In this document: piece by piece, positions 1 to 12,834 of the stretch
Layout of the letters: every line of letters starts with the position of its first letter
Position numbering within the stretch: the stretch's first letter is position 1
NCBI RefSeq assembly: GCF_050948175.1
Contig: NW_027490117.1
Coordinates: 1,054,001-1,118,000, forward strand
DNA length: 64,000 bases
Direction of reading: 5' to 3'
DNA from: Xylocopa sonorina
Lineage: Eukaryota > Arthropoda > Insecta > Hymenoptera > Apidae
Program-made: the position numbers and the translations under genes
The notes under the pieces: model-generated
The model's database searches: none
Told to the model about the DNA's origin: nothing
The model's input: the letters and a program-made list of their open reading frames with translations, nothing else

Positions 1-2520
1 AATGTAAATGCGACACTTCCTTGCTAGGAAATAGCCTCTGCAGATGTCTAGGTATCGTAGCAATAGAGTTCTAATGCTTCTTAAAACGCGATATCGCATC
101 TCATTTCTGTGTTTCATGGTAAGATATTATATAATTTGCGAAGTGTTATGTATTCCTCGTCTACACTTCAAATGAATGTAAATGCGACACTTCCTTGAAA
201 GGAATTAGCGTCTGCAGATGTCTAGGTATCGTAGAGATAGAGTTCTAATGCTTCTCAAATACGCAATATCGCATCTCATTTCTATGTTTCATGGTAAGAT
301 ATAATATGATTTGCGAAGTATTATGTATTCCCCGTCTACGATTCAAATGAATGTAAATGCGACACTTCCTTGCAAGGAAATAGCGTTTGCAGATGTCTAC
401 GTATCGTAGCAATAGAGTTCTAATGCTTCTTAAAACGCGATATCGCATCTCATTTCTATGTTTCATGGTACGATATAATATGATTTGCGAAGTGTCATGT
501 ATTCCTCGTCTACACTTCAAATGAATGTAAATGCGACACTTCCTTGCTAGGAAATAGCGTCTGCAGATGTCTAGGTATCGTAGCAATAGTGTTCTAATCC
601 TTCTTAAAACGCGATATCGCATCTCATTTCTATGTTTCATGGGAAGATATAATACGATTTGCGAACTGTCATGTATTCCTTGTCTACACTTCAAATGAAT
701 GTAAAGGCGACACTTCCTTGCTAGGAAATAGTGTCTGCAGACGTCTAGGTATCGTAGCAATAGAGTTCTAATGCTTCTTAAATCGCGACATCGCATCTCA
801 TTTCTATGTTTCATGGTAAGATATTATATAATTTGCGAAGTGTTATGTATTCCTCGTCTACACATCAAATGAATGTAAATGCGACACTTCCTTGCAAGGA
901 AATAGCGTTTGCAGATGTCTACGTATCGTAGCAATAGATTTCTAATGCTTCTTAAAACGCGATATCGCATCTCATTTCTATATTTCATGGTAAGATATAA
1001 TATGATATGCGTAGTGTTATGTACTCTTCGTCTACACATCAAATGAATGTAAATGCGACACTTCCTTGCAAGGAAATAGCGTTTGCAGATATCTACGTAT
1101 CGTAGCAATAGATTTCTAATGCTTCTTAAAACGCGATATCGCATCTCATTTCTATATTTCATGGTAAGATATAATATGATTTGCGAAGTGTTATGTATTC
1201 CTCGTCTACACTTCAAATGAATGTAAATGCGACACTTCCTTGCAAGGAAATAGCGTTTGCATATGTCTACCTATCGTAGCAATAGAGTTCTAATGCTTCT
1301 TAAAACGCGATATCGCATCTCATTTCTATGTTTCATGGTAAGATATAATATGATTTGCGTAGTGTTATGTACTCCTCGTCTACACTTCAAATGAATGTAA
1401 ATGCGACACTTCCTTGAAAGGAAATAGCGTCTGCAGATGTCTAGGTATCGTAGAGATAGAGTTCTAATGCTTCTCAAATACGCAATATCGCATCTCATTT
1501 CTATGTTTCATGGTAAGATATAATATGATTTGCGAAGTGTGATGTATTCCTCGTCTACACTTCAAATGAATGTAAATGCGACACTTCCTTGCAAGGAAAT
1601 AGCGTTTGCAGATGTCTACGTATCGTAGCAATAGAGTTATTATGATTCTTAAAACGCGATATTGCATCTCATTTCTATGTTTCATGGTAAGATATAATAT
1701 GATTTGCGAAGTGTTATGTATTTCTCGTCTACACTTCAAATGAATGTAAATGCGACACTTCCTTGCTAGGAAATAGTGTCTGCAGACGTCTAGGTATCGT
1801 AGCAATAGAGTTCTAATGCTTCTTAAATCGCGATATCGAATCTCATTTCTATGTTTCATGGTAAGATATTATATAATTTGCGAAGTGTTATGTATTCCTC
1901 GTCTACACATCAAATGAATGTAAATGCGACACTTCCTCGCTAGGAAATAGCGTCTGCAGATTTCTAGGTATCGTAGCGATAGAGTTCTAATGCTTCTCAA
2001 AACACAATATCGCATCTCATTTCTATGCTTCATGGTAAGATATAATATGATTTGCGAAGTGTTATGTATTCCTCGTCTACACTTCAAATGAATGTAAATG
2101 CGACACTTCCTTGCAAGGAAATAGCGTTTGCAGATGTCTACGTATCGTAGCAATAGAGTTATTATGATTCTTAAAACGCGATATTGCATCTCATTTCTAT
2201 GTTTCATGGTAGGATATAATATGATTTGCGAAGTGTTATGTATTTCTCGTCTACACTTCAAAGGAAAGTGAATGCGACACTTCATCGCTAGGAAATGGCG
2301 TTTGCAGATGCCTACGTATCGTAGCAATGGAGTTCTTATGATTCTTAAAACGCGATATCGTATCTCATTTCTATGTTTCATGGTAAGATATAATATGATT
2401 TGTGAAGTGTTATGTATTCCTCGTCTACACTTCAAATGAATGTAAATGCGACACTTCCTTGCAAGGAAATAGCGTTTGCAGGTGTCTACCTATCGTAGCA
2501 GTAGAGTTCTAATTCTTCTT

Positions 2521-3216
2521 AAAAGGCTATATCGCATCTCATTTCTATGTTTCATGGTAAGATATAATATGATTTGCGAAGTGTTATGTATTCCCCGTCT
2601 ACACTTGAAAAGAATGTAAATGCGACACTTCCTTGCAAAGAAATAGCGTTTGCAGATGTCTACGTATCGTAGCAATAGATTTCTAATGCTTCTTAAAACG
2701 CGATATCGCATCTCATTTCTATGTTTCTTGGTAAGATATTGTATGATTTTCGAAGTGTTATGTATTCCTCTTCTACACTTCAAATGAATGTAAACGCGAC
2801 ACTTCCTTGCAAGGAAATAGCGTTTCCAGATGTCTACGTATCGTAGCAATGGAGTTCTTATGATTCTTAAAAGGCTATATCGCATCTCATTTCTATGTTT
2901 CATGGTAAGATATAATATGATTTGCGAAGTGTTATGTATTCCCCGTCTACACTTGAAATGAATGTAAATGCGACACTTCCTTGCAAAGAATTAGCGTTTG
3001 CAGATGTCTACGTATCGTAGCAATAGATTTCTAATGCTTCTTAAAACGCGATATCGCATCTCATTTCTATGTTTCTTGGTAAGATATTGTATGATTTTCG
3101 AAGTGTTATGTATTCCTCTTCTACACTTCAAATGAATGTAAACGCGACACTTCCTTGCAAGGAAATAGCGTTTCCAGATGTCTACGTATCGTAGCAATGG
3201 AGTTCTTATGATTCTT
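2521..3216 (+). repeat. Tandem duplication of a satellite dimer (2 x 348 bp)
   Basis: The diagnostic word AAAAGGCTATATCGC occurs at 2521 and 2869, exactly 348 bp (two monomers) apart. The following variants (CCCCGTCTACACTTGAAA, TTTCTTGGTAAGATATTGTA, CTCTTCTACACTTC, CGTTTCCAGATG) recur in the same order in both halves. This indicates a recent dimer-sized unequal exchange inside the array. Confidence 0.85.
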
Positions 3217-3779
3217 AAAACGCGATATCGCATCTCAATTCTATGTTTCATGGTGAGATATAATATGATTTGCGAAGTGTTGTGTATTCCTCGTGTACAC
3301 TTCAAATGAATGTAAATGCGGCACTTCCTTGCAAAGAAGTAGCGTTTGCAGATATCTACGTACCGTAGCAATAGATTTCTAATGCTTCTTAAAACGCGAT
3401 ATCGCATCTCATTTCTATGCTTCATGGTAAGATATAATATGATTTGCGAAGTGTGATGTATTCCTCGTCTACACTTCAAATGAATGTAAATGCGACACTT
3501 CCTTGCAAAGAAATAGCGTTTGCAGATGTATACGTATCGTAGCAATAGAGTTCTAATGCTTCTTAAAACGCGAAATCGCATCTCATATCTATGTTTCATG
3601 ATAAGATATAATATTCATTGCGAAGTGTTATGCATTCCTCGTCTACGATTCAAATAAATGTAAATGCGACACTTCCTTGCTAGGGCATAGCGTCTGCAGA
3701 TGTCTACGTATCGTAGAAATAGATTTCTAATGCTTCTTAAAACGCGATATCGCATCTCACTTCTATTTTTCATGGTAAG

Positions 3780-5618
3780 ATGTAATATGATTTGCGAAGT
3801 GTTACGTATTCCTCGTCTACACTTCAAATGAATGTAAATACGACACATCCTAGCAAAGAAATACCGATTGCAGATGTCTACGTATCGTAGCAATAGATTT
3901 CTAATGCTTCTTAAAACGCGATATCGCATCTCATTTCTATGTTTCATGGTAAAAGGTAATATGATTTGCGAAGTGTTATGTATTCCTCGTCTACACTTCA
4001 AATGAATGTAAATGCGACACTTCCTTGCAAGGAAATAGCGTTTGCAGATGTCTACGTATCGAAGCAATAGAGTTCAAATGCTTCTTAAAACGAGATATTG
4101 CATCTGATATCTATGTTTCATGATAAGATATAATATTCATTGCGAAGTGTTATGTATTCCTCTTCTACACTTCAAATGAATGTAAACGCGACACTTCCTT
4201 GCAAGGAAATAGCGTTTGCAGATGTCTACGTATCGTAGCAATAGAGTTCTTATGATTCCTAAAACGTGATATCGTATCTCATTTCTATGTTTCAAGGTAA
4301 GATATAATATGATTTGCGAAGTGTTATGTATTTCTCGTCTACACTTCAAATGGATGTAAATGCGACACTTCCTTGCTAGGAAATAGCGTCCGCAGATGTC
4401 TAGGTATCGTAGCAATAGAGTTCAAATGCTTCTTAAAGCGAGACATTGCATCTCATTTCTATGTTTCATGGTAGAAGGTAATATGATTTGCGAAGTGTTA
4501 TGTATTCCTCGTCTACACTTCAAATGAATGTAAATGCGACACTTCCTTGCAAGGAAATAGCGTTTGCAGATGTCTACGTATCGAAGCAATAGAGTTCAAA
4601 TGCTTCTTAAAACGAGATATTGCATCTCATATCTATGTTTCATGATAAGATATAATATTCATTGCGAAGTGTCATGCATTTCTCGTCTACGATCCAAATG
4701 AATGTAAATGCGACACTTCCATGCAAGGAAATAGCGTTTGCAGATGTGTACGTATCGTAGCAATAGAGGTCTTATGATTCCTAAAACGCGATATCGTATC
4801 TCATTTCTATGTTTCAAGGTAAGATATAATATGATTTGCGAAGTGTTATGTATTCCTCGTCTACACTTCAAATGAATGTAAATGCGACACTTCCATGCAA
4901 AGAAATAGCGTTTGCAGATGTCTAGGTATCGTAGCAATAGATTTCTAATGCTTCTTAAAAAGCGATATCGCATCTCATTTCTATGTTTCATGGTAAGATA
5001 TAATATGATTCGCGAAGTGTCATGTATTCCTCGTCTACACTTCAAATGAATGTAAATGCGACACTTCCTTTCTAGGACGTAGCGTCTGCAGATGTCTACG
5101 TATCGTAGAAATAGATTTCCAAAGCATCTTAAAACGCGATATCGCATCCCATTTCTATGTTTCATGGTAAGATATAATATGATTCGCGAAGTGTCATGTA
5201 TTCCTCGTCTACACTTCAAATGAATGTAAATGCGACACTTCCTTTCTAGGACGTAGCGTCTGCAGATGTCTACGTATCGAAGCAATAGAGTTCCAATGCT
5301 TCTTAAAACGAGATATTGCATCTCATATCTATGTTTCATGATAAGATATAATATTCATTGCGATGTGTTATGCATTCCTCGTCTACGATTCAAATGAACG
5401 TAAATGCGACACATCCTTGCAAGGAAATAGCGTTTGCAGATGTCTACGTATCGAAGCAATAAAGTTCAAATGCTTCTTAAAACGAGATATTGCATCTCAT
5501 ATCTATGTTTCATGATAAGATATAATATTCATTGCGAAGTGTTATGCATTCCTCGTCTACGATTCAAATGAATGTAAATGAGACACTTCCTTGCAAGGAA
5601 ATAGCGTTTGCAGATGTC
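3780..5618 (+). repeat. Higher-order satellite block, copy 1
   Basis: This multi-monomer block matches 6560-7878 variant for variant. Left of the indel the offset is about 2782 bp (16 monomers). Right of it the offset is 2260 bp (13 monomers), so this copy carries an extra 522 bp (three monomers, about 4540-5062). Diagnostic shared variants are ACGACACATCC with ATACCGATTGCAG, the GTAAAAGGTAATATG or GTAGAAGGTAATATG form, TTTCTAGGACGTAGCGTC and ATTCATTGCGATGTG. Confidence 0.8.
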
Positions 5619-6559
5619 TACGTATCGTAGCAATAGAGTTTTTATTATTCTGAAAACCCGATATCGCATCTCATTTCTATGTTTCATGGCAAGATATAAT
5701 ATTCATTGCGAAGTGTTATGCATTCCTCGTCTACGATTCAAATGAATGTAAATGCGTCACTTCCTTGCAAGGAAATAGCGTTTGCAGATGTCTACGTATC
5801 GTAGCAATAGAGTTCTAATGCTTCTTAAAACGCGATATCGCATCTCATTTCTATGTTTCATGGTAAGATATAATATGATTTGTGAAGTGTAGTGTATTCC
5901 TTGTCTACACTTCAAATGAATGTAAATGCGACACTTCCTTGCTAGGAAATAGCGTCTGCAGATGTCTAGGTTTCGTAGCAATAGAGTTCAAATGTTCCTA
6001 AAACGAGATATTGCATCTCATATCTAGGTTTCATGATAATATATAATATTCATTGCGAAGTGTTATGCATTCCTCGTCTTCGATTCAAATGAATGTAAAT
6101 GCGACACTTCCTTGCAAGGAACAGAGGTTGCAGATGTCTAGGTATCGTAGCAATAGAGTTCTAATGCTTCTCAAAACGCGATATCGCATCTCATTTCTAT
6201 GTTTCATGGTAAGATATAATATGATTTGCGAAGTGTTATGCATTCCTCGTCTACGAGTCAAATAAATGTAAATGCGACACTTCCTTCCAAGGAAATAGCG
6301 TTTGCAGATGTCTACCTATCGTAGCAATAGAGTTCTAATGCTTCTTAAAACGCGATATCGCATCTCATTTCTATGTTTCATGGTAAGATACGATATGATT
6401 TGCGAAGTGTTATGTATACCTCGTCTACACTTCAAATGAATGTAAATGCGACACTTCCTTGCAAAGAAACAGCGTTTGCAGATGTCTAGGTATCGTAGCA
6501 ATAGATTTCTAATGCTTCTTAAAAAGCGATATCGCATCTCATTTCTATGTTTCATGGTA

Positions 6560-7878
6560 AGATATAATATGATTTGCGAAGTGTTACGTATTCCTCGTCT
6601 ACACTTCAAATGAATGTAAATACGACACATCCTTGCAAAGAAATACCGATTGCAGATGTCTATGTATCGTAGCAATAGATTTCTAATGCTTCTTAAAACG
6701 CGATATCGCATCTCATTTCTATGTTTCATGGTAAAAGGTAATATGATTTGCGAAGTGTTATGTATTCCTCGTCTACACTTCAAATGAATGTAAATGCGAC
6801 ACTTCCTTGCAAGGAAATAGCGTTTGCAGATATCTACGTATCGAAGCAATAGAGTTCAAATGCTTCTTAAAACGAGATATTGCATCTGATATCTATGTTT
6901 CATGATAAGATATAATATTCATTGCGAAGTGTTATGTATTCCTCTTCTACACTTCAAATGAATGTAAACGCGACACTTCCTTGCAAGGAAATAGCGTTTG
7001 CAGATGTCTACGTATCGTAGCAATAGAGTTCTTATGATTCCTAAAACGTGATATCGTATCTCATTTCTATGTTTCAAGGTACGATACAATATGATTTGCG
7101 AAGTGTTATGTATTTCTCGTCTACACTTCAAATGAATGTAAATGCGACACTTCCTTGCTAGGAAATAGCGTCTGCAGATGTCTAGGTATCGTAGCAATAG
7201 AGTTCAAATGCTTCTTAAAGCGAGACATTGCATCTCATTTCTATGTTTCATGGTAAAAGGTAATATGATTTGCGAAGTGTTATGTATTCCTCGTCTACAC
7301 TTCAAATGAATGTAAATGCGACACTTCCTTTCTAGGACGTAGCGTCTGCAGATGTCTACGTATCGTAGAAATAGATTTCTAAAGCATCTTAAAACGCGAT
7401 ATCGCATCCCATTTCTATGTTTCATGGTAAGATATAATATGATTCGCGAAGTGTCATGTATTCCTCGTCTACACTTCAAATGAATGTAAATGCGACACTT
7501 CCTTTCTAGGACGTAGCGTCTGCAGATGTCTACGTATCGAAGCAATAGAGTTCCAATGCTTCTTAAAACGAGATATTGCATCTCATATCTATGTTTCATG
7601 ATAAGATATAATATTCATTGCGATGTGTTATGCATTCCTCGTCTACGATTCAAATGAACGTAAATGCGACACATCCTTGCAAGGAAATAGCGTTTGCAGA
7701 TGTCTACGTATCGAAGCAATAAAGTTCAAATGCTTCTTAAAACGAGATATTGCATCTCATATCTATGTTTTATGATAAGATATAATATTCATTGCGAAGT
7801 GTTATGCATTCCTCGTCTACGATTCAAATGAATGTAAATGAGACACTTCCTTGCAAGGAAATAGCGTTTGCAGATGTC
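6560..7878 (+). repeat. Higher-order satellite block, copy 2 (three monomers shorter)
   Basis: Second copy of the block at 3780-5618, lacking an internal 522-bp stretch (join near 7320). Parts of the same pattern return at 8490-8770 and 11040-11290 (ATACCGATTGCAG monomer followed by the GTAAAAGGTAATATG monomer). So the array has irregular higher-order structure built by repeated segmental exchange and not a single fixed higher-order repeat. Confidence 0.8.
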
Positions 7879-10800
7879 TAGGTATCGTAGCAATAGAGTT
7901 CTAATGCTTCTTAAAACGCGATATCGCATCTCATTTCTGTGTTTCATGGTAAGATGTAATATGATTTGCGAAGTGTTACGTATTCCTCGTCTACACTTCA
8001 AACGAATGTAAATGCGACACTTCCTTGCAAGGAAATAGCGTTTGCAGATGTCTAGGTATCGTAGCAATAGAGTTCTAATGCTTCTTAAAACGCGATATCG
8101 CATCTCATTTCTATGTTTCATGGTAAGATATAATATGATTTGCGAAGTGTTATGTATTCCTTGTCTACACTTCATATGAATGTAAATGCGACACTTCCTT
8201 GCAAGGAAATAGCGTTTGCAGATGTCTACGTATCGAAGCAATAGAGTTCCAATGCTTCTTAAAACGAGATATTGCATCTCATATCTATGTTTCATGATAA
8301 GATATAATATTCATTGCGATGTGTTATGCATTCCTCGTCTACGATTCAATTGAATGTAAATGCGACACTTCGTTGCAAGGAAATAGCGTTTGCAGATGTC
8401 TAGGTATCGTAGCAATAGAGTTCTAAATCTTCTTAAAACGCGATATCGCATCTCATTTCTATTTTTCATGGTAAGATGTAATATGATTTGCGAAGTGTTA
8501 CGTATTCCTCGTCTACACTTCAAATGAATGTAAATGCGACACTTCCTTGCAAAGAAATACCGATTGCAGATGTCTACGTATCGTAGCAATAGATTTCTAA
8601 TGCTTCTTAAAACGCGATATCGCATCTCATTTCTATGTTTCATGGTAAAAGGTAATATGATTTGCGAAGTGTTATGTATTCCTCGTCTACACTTCAAATG
8701 AATGTAAATGCGACACTTCCTTGCAAGGAAATAGCGTTTGCAGATGTCTACGTATCGAAGCAATAGAGTTCAAATGCTTCTTAAAACGAGATATTGCATC
8801 TCATATCTATGTTTCATGATAAGATATAATATTCATTGCGAAGTGTTATGCATTCCTCGTCTTCGATTCAAATGAACGTAAATGCGACACTTCCTTGCAA
8901 AGAAATAGCGTTTGCAGATGTCTACGTATCGAAGCAATAGATTTCTAATGCTTCTTAAAACGCGATATCGCATCTCATTCCTGTGTATCATGGTAAGATA
9001 AAATATGATTTGCGAAGTGTCATGTATTCCTCGTCTGCACATCAAATGAATGTAAATGCGACACTTCCTTGCAAGGAAATAGCGTTTTTGCAGATGTCTA
9101 CGTATCGTAGCAATAGAGATCTTATGATTCTTAAAACGCGATATCGCATCTCATTTCTATGTTTCATGGTAAGATGTAATATGATTTGCGAAGTGTTACG
9201 TATTCCTCGTCTACACTTCAAATGAATGTAAGTGCGACACTTCCTTGCAAAGAAATACCGATTGCAGATGTCTACCTATCGTAGCAATAGAGTTCTAATG
9301 CTTCTTAAAACGCGATATCGCCTCTCAATTCTATGTTTCATGATACGATATAATATTCATTGCGAAGTGTTATGCATTCCTCGTCTACAATTCAAATGAA
9401 CGTAAATGCGACAAATCCATGCAAGGAAATAGCGTTTGCAGATGTCTACGTATCGTAGCAATAGAATTCTAATGCTTCTTAAAACGCGATATCGCATCTC
9501 ATTTCTATGTTTCATGGTAAGATATAATATGATTTGCGAAGTGTTATGTATTCCTCGTCTACACTTCAAATGAATGTAAATACGACACTTCCTTGCAACG
9601 AATTAGCGTTTGCAAATGTCTAGGTATGGTAGCAATAGATTCCTAATGCTTCTTAAAAAGCGATATCGCATCTCATTTCTATGTTTCATGGTAAGATATA
9701 ATATGATTTGCGAAGTGTTACGTATTCCTCGTCTGCACTTCAAATGAATGTAAATGCGACACTTCCTTGCAAGGAAATAGCGTTTGCAGATGTCTACGTA
9801 TCGTAGCAATAGAGATCTTATGATTCTTAAACCGCGATATCGCATCTCATTTCTATGTCTCATGGTAAGATGTAATATGATTTGCGAAGTGTTACGTATT
9901 CCTCGTCTACACTTCAAATGAATGTAAATGCGACACTTCCTTTCCAGGACATAGCGTCTGCAGATGTCTACGTATCGTAGAAATAGATTTCTAATGCATC
10001 TTAAAACGCGATATCGCATCCCATTTCTATTTCTCCTCATCTACACTTCAAGGGAATGTAAATGCGACACTTCCTTGCAAGGAAATAGCGTTTGCAGATT
10101 TCTACGTATCGTAGCAATAGTGTTTTTATTATTCTGAAAACGCGATATCGCATCTCATTTCTATGTTTCATGGCAAGATATAATATTCATTGCGAAGTGT
10201 TATGCATTCCTCGTCTACGATTCAAATGAATGTAAATGCGACTCTTCCTTGCAAGGAAATAGCGTTTGCAGATGTCTACGTATCGTAGCAATAGAGTTCT
10301 TATGATACTTAAAACGCGATATCGCATCTCATTTCTATGTTTCATGGCAAGATATAATATGATTTGCGAAGTGTCATGTATTCCTCGTCTACACTTCAAA
10401 TGAATGTAAATGCGACACTTCCTTGCAAGGAAATAGCGTTTGCAGATGTCTACGTATCGAAGCAATAGAGTTCAAATGCTTCTTAAAACGAGATATTGCA
10501 TCTCATATCTATGTTTCATGATAAGATATAATATTCATTGCGAAGTGTCATGCATTCCTCGTCTACGATCCAAATGAATGTAAATGCGACACTTCCTTGC
10601 AAGGAAATAGCGTTTGCAGATGTCTACGTATCGTAGCAATAGAGATCTTATGATTCTTAAAACGCGATATCGCATCTCATTTCTATGTCTCATGGTAAGA
10701 TATAATATGATTTGCGAAGTGTTACGTATTCCTCGTCTACACTTCAAATGAATGTAAATGCGACACTTCCTTGCAAGGAAATAGCGTTTGCAGATGTCTA

Positions 10801-11608
10801 CGTATCGTAGCAATAGAGATCTTATGATTCTTAAAACGCGATATCGCATCTCATTTCTGTGTATCATGGTAAGATAAAATATGATTTGCGAAGTGTCATG
10901 TATTCCTCGTCTACACTTCAAATGAATGTAAATGCGACACTTCCTTGCAAGGAAATAGCGTTTGCAGATGTCTACGTATCGTAGCAATAGAGATCTTATG
11001 ATTCTTAAAATGCGATATCGCATCTCATTTCTTTGTTTCATGGTAAGATGTAATATGATTTGCGAAGTGTTACGTATTCCTCGTCTACACTTCAAATGAA
11101 TGTAAATGCGACACTTCCTTGCAAAGAAATACCGATTGCAGATGTCTACGTATCGTAGCAATAGATTTCTAATGCTTCTTAAAACGCGATATCGCATCTC
11201 ATTTCTATGTTTCATGGTAAAAGGTAATATGATTTGCGAAGTGTTATGTATTCCTCGTCTACACTTCAAATGAATGTAAATGCGACACTTCCTTGAAAGG
11301 AAATAGCGTTTGCAGATGTCTACGTATCGTAGCAATAGAGATCTTATGATTCTTAAAACGCGATATCGCATCTCATTTCTATGTTTCATGGTAAGATGAA
11401 ATATGATTTGCGAAGTGTTACGTAATCCTCGTCTACACTTCAAATGAATGTAAATGCGACACTTCCTTGCAAAGAAATACCGATTGCAGATGTCTACGTA
11501 TCGTAGCAATGGATTTCTAATGCTTCTTAAAACGCGATATCGCATCTCATTTCTATGTTTCATGGTAAGATATAATATGATTTGCGAAGTGTCATGTATT
11601 CCTCGTCA

Positions 11609-12210
11609 ACACGTCAAAAGAATGTAAAGCCCACACTTCTCTCCTACGGAATAGCGTTTTATATGTGCACATATCGAAGTATTAGAATTCTAATGCTTCA
11701 TGAAACGCGATATCGCATCTCACTTCTATGTCTCATGATGAAATGTAATATACAAAGCAACGCGTTATGTATATCTCGTATACACTTCAAAGGAATGTAA
11801 ATCCCACACTACATTGTGATGAAATAGCGTTTCTAGATGTCTACGTATCGAGATATGAGCTGCAATATCGCATTTTATGAAGCATTAGAACTCTATTGCT
11901 TCGAAACGTAGACATCTAAAAGCGCTGTTCCATAGCGGGGATGTGCGGCATTTACATTCATTAGTTGTGTAGATGAGATATACGTATCGTGTTGCATTCC
12001 TATTACATCTTATCATGCGGCATTGAAATATGATGCGACATCGCGTTGCATGAAATATTCGTAATCTAATTCTTCTAAAGAAGAGTAGCAGATGAGTATA
12101 TTGCATTGCATAGGGCATTACTACTTACTTGCTTTGAAACGTTGGAGTGGAATGTGTCATCGTGATACATGAATCGTTAGAACTCCATTTCTTCGATACT
12201 TACGAATCCC
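11609..12210. repeat. Divergent satellite edge with an orientation switch
   Basis: After the last canonical monomer, about 240 bp of strongly diverged plus-orientation satellite (GAATGTAAAGCCCACACTTC and similar) runs to about 11851. From about 11854 the sequence is satellite in the opposite orientation (GAAGCATTAGAACTCTATTG, CATTTACATTCATTAG). It switches back to plus near 12205-12215, at a word (ACTTACGAATCC) that is also found inverted near 61625-61640. No gene is visible. Confidence 0.85.
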
Positions 12211-12469
12211 ATGAATCCTAAGGTTTCATGAAATGTGATGGTGTTTCATTGTGTCTGCGTGCCAATGCATGAGAGTTCTAATGCTTCATGCAACGCGGGA
12301 GCCAATCTTAGTTGAGCGTTACAAGGTAAGTTATCTGAAATGTTCTATGCATTGCATTACACTTATCTGCATCTGCTCTTGACAGGAATGTGAGTTGTAC
12401 AAATTCATGCAATGGGATAGCGCTTCAAAGTGTAATGTCCTGCGTAGCTCCTGCCACCCATTCTACACA

Positions 12470-12830
12470 TTAGCCTTCTCGCACTTCCATCATCGACCCC
12501 TGGATTCAGGGAACCTGCCGTGCTCGCATACAGCGCCGGCAATTGCAGCGTTCGCGCGCGCACACCTGCACGTGCTCACACGCACCAAATACCGCTGTGT
12601 CACTCGAACTGACCGACCGGTACACATGGCTCGTACACACTAAGCATCGCTGTTTCAATCTCACCGGCGAGGACTACTGTCTCACTCCCACTGTCGAGTA
12701 TATCTGCGTTCGGACTAACGACGAACACCCTTGTCTACCTTGCACCAGTGATTTCGTCCTGCTAAAAGGCGCAGTCGCAGCCCATCACCTCAATGGGAGT
12801 TCTTTCAATTCAGGGAGCCGACTTTAGTAG
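12470..12830 (+). other. 27-bp-repeat region with a Cys-rich repeat ORF, arm A copy
   Basis: A plus-strand reading (about 12543-12827) shows a tandem nine-residue pattern of the type Y/H-x-C-L-x-x-T-x-E (for example EYICVRTNDE, HPCLPCTSD) followed by VLLKGAVAAHHLN. At the DNA level this is a roughly 27-bp tandem repeat. The same peptide pattern and the same C-terminal block are present on the minus strand at 61042-61431 in A-inv, and its last part at 33945-34010 in A' reads HPCLPRTCDFVLLKGAVAAHHLN. I do not recognise the protein. It could be a fossil coding exon, a transposon fragment or a non-coding minisatellite whose period happens to be a multiple of three. Confidence 0.45.
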
Positions 12831-12834
12831 AACC

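Larger units (their letters stand above)
1..11608 (+). repeat. 174-bp satellite array, about 67 head-to-tail monomers
   Basis: The start word AATGTAAATGCGACAC recurs at 1, 175, 350 and 524, giving a period of 174 (sometimes 175) bp, and this continues to about 11608 where the last canonical unit decays. Most monomers contain TTCCTTGCAAGGAA, then CTACGTATCGTAG, then GCGATATCGC, followed by a TTTCATGGTAAGATATAATA stretch. Variants shared by subsets of monomers (GCTAGGAA or GCAAAGAA instead of GCAAGGAA; ATTCATTGCGAAG instead of TGATTTGCGAAG) mark subfamilies. Because 174 is divisible by three, the minus strand is open over many monomers (longest 10535-11563, 342 codons). I read these as by-products of the period and not as genes, since they are Arg/Lys-rich copies of one 58-residue unit broken at random places. 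The array runs off the left edge of the window. Confidence 0.97.

Noticed and set aside
6053..6265. Plus-strand ORFs inside the array (also 8983-9225)
   Set aside because: Same satellite read on the other strand; no independent evidence for coding.
245..11563. Chain of minus-strand ORFs with a repeated MKHRNEMRYRVLRSI-type peptide
   Set aside because: They are translations of the 174-bp satellite, kept open by a period divisible by three. Breaks fall at random monomers and there is no unique sequence, start context or domain.
1..11608. CRISPR-like array
   Set aside because: The repeats are whole 174-bp monomers without unique spacers, in a eukaryotic satellite context.
1..11608. CENP-B box in the satellite
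   Set aside because: No match to the TTCG....A..CGGG core was found in the monomers that I read.
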